A stretch of 22,503 nt of DNA, taken from assembly GCA_024275615.1 (NCBI GenBank), contig JAJRYU010000356.1, forward strand, positions 1-22,503. The letters run 5' to 3'. The notes beneath the pieces are model-generated. The model saw only the letters and a program-made list of their open reading frames with translations. It was not told the origin of the DNA and ran no database searches. The position numbers and the translations under genes were made by a program. This DNA is from Planctomycetota bacterium (GTDB taxonomy: Bacteria > Planctomycetota > GCA-002687715 > DRQF01). Positions 22,444 to 22,503 of the stretch are shown piece after piece (position 1 is the first letter of the stretch; each line of letters begins with the position of its first letter).

Positions 22444-22503
22444 AATTTCATGCCCGCAATGGCCAGGCGATTCGAGAGCCTCTCCCATCGCGAAGACCGA
22501 GGG

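Noticed and set aside
1..22503. CRISPR arrays, transposases, prophage genes or defence islands
   Set aside because: No spaced direct repeats, transposase motifs, phage structural genes or known defence domains are visible; the window reads as ordinary chromosomal backbone.

Overview
The window reads as a bacterial chromosome segment with dense gene packing, short intergenic gaps and no insertion sequences, phage genes or CRISPR array. Several genes point to the Planctomycetota or the wider PVC group. These are a 124-residue protein of the Verrucomicrobia/Planctomycetes-restricted Minf_1886 family, a response regulator with an N-terminal excisionase-like HTH of the type common in planctomycetes, a secreted HLKDGRRITG-type protein, and a long secreted TPR/gluzincin protein. 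The lineage is inferred from gene content; there is no rRNA to test it.

Left part (1-4140, all minus): the N-terminus of a UDP-glucuronate decarboxylase-like epimerase runs off the left edge. To its right is a leftward metabolic block, moaC then asd (4-base overlap), then after about 200 bases accB and accC, supplying molybdopterin, aspartate-family amino acid and malonyl-CoA precursors. comM (YifB family) diverges rightward from moaC.

Middle part (5889-12030): a secreted basic hypothetical protein (minus), then a leftward pair made of a radical SAM protein with an unusually spaced CX10CX2C cluster motif and a small unknown protein overlapping it by 8 bases. A TehB-like methyltransferase and a large exported PDZ/S41 C-terminal processing protease follow on the plus strand. 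The protease carries an acidic calcium-loop-like repeat insert between its catalytic lysine and the end of the protease fold.

Replication cluster (12069-17697, minus): an exported TPR protein with a zinc-metallopeptidase motif (TTG start, strong SD) is followed with no gap by a dnaA-family gene. That gene overlaps holB (delta prime) by 4 bases, and a Minf_1886 protein lies 20 bases further on. The DnaA is divergent: both box VII arginines are replaced (AFKSN where E. coli has RLKSR), and the DnaA-box recognition signature is GGRSHTSV instead of GGRDHTTV. This is the strongest candidate in the window for something undescribed.

Right part (17837-22403): a compact leftward unit of HTH-REC response regulator, MATE exporter and two tandem WYL regulators (PafB/PafC-like). 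Beyond it, an otherwise empty leader region holds two outward-facing terminator-like hairpins, and a tRNA-Val(GAC) gene lies at the right edge.
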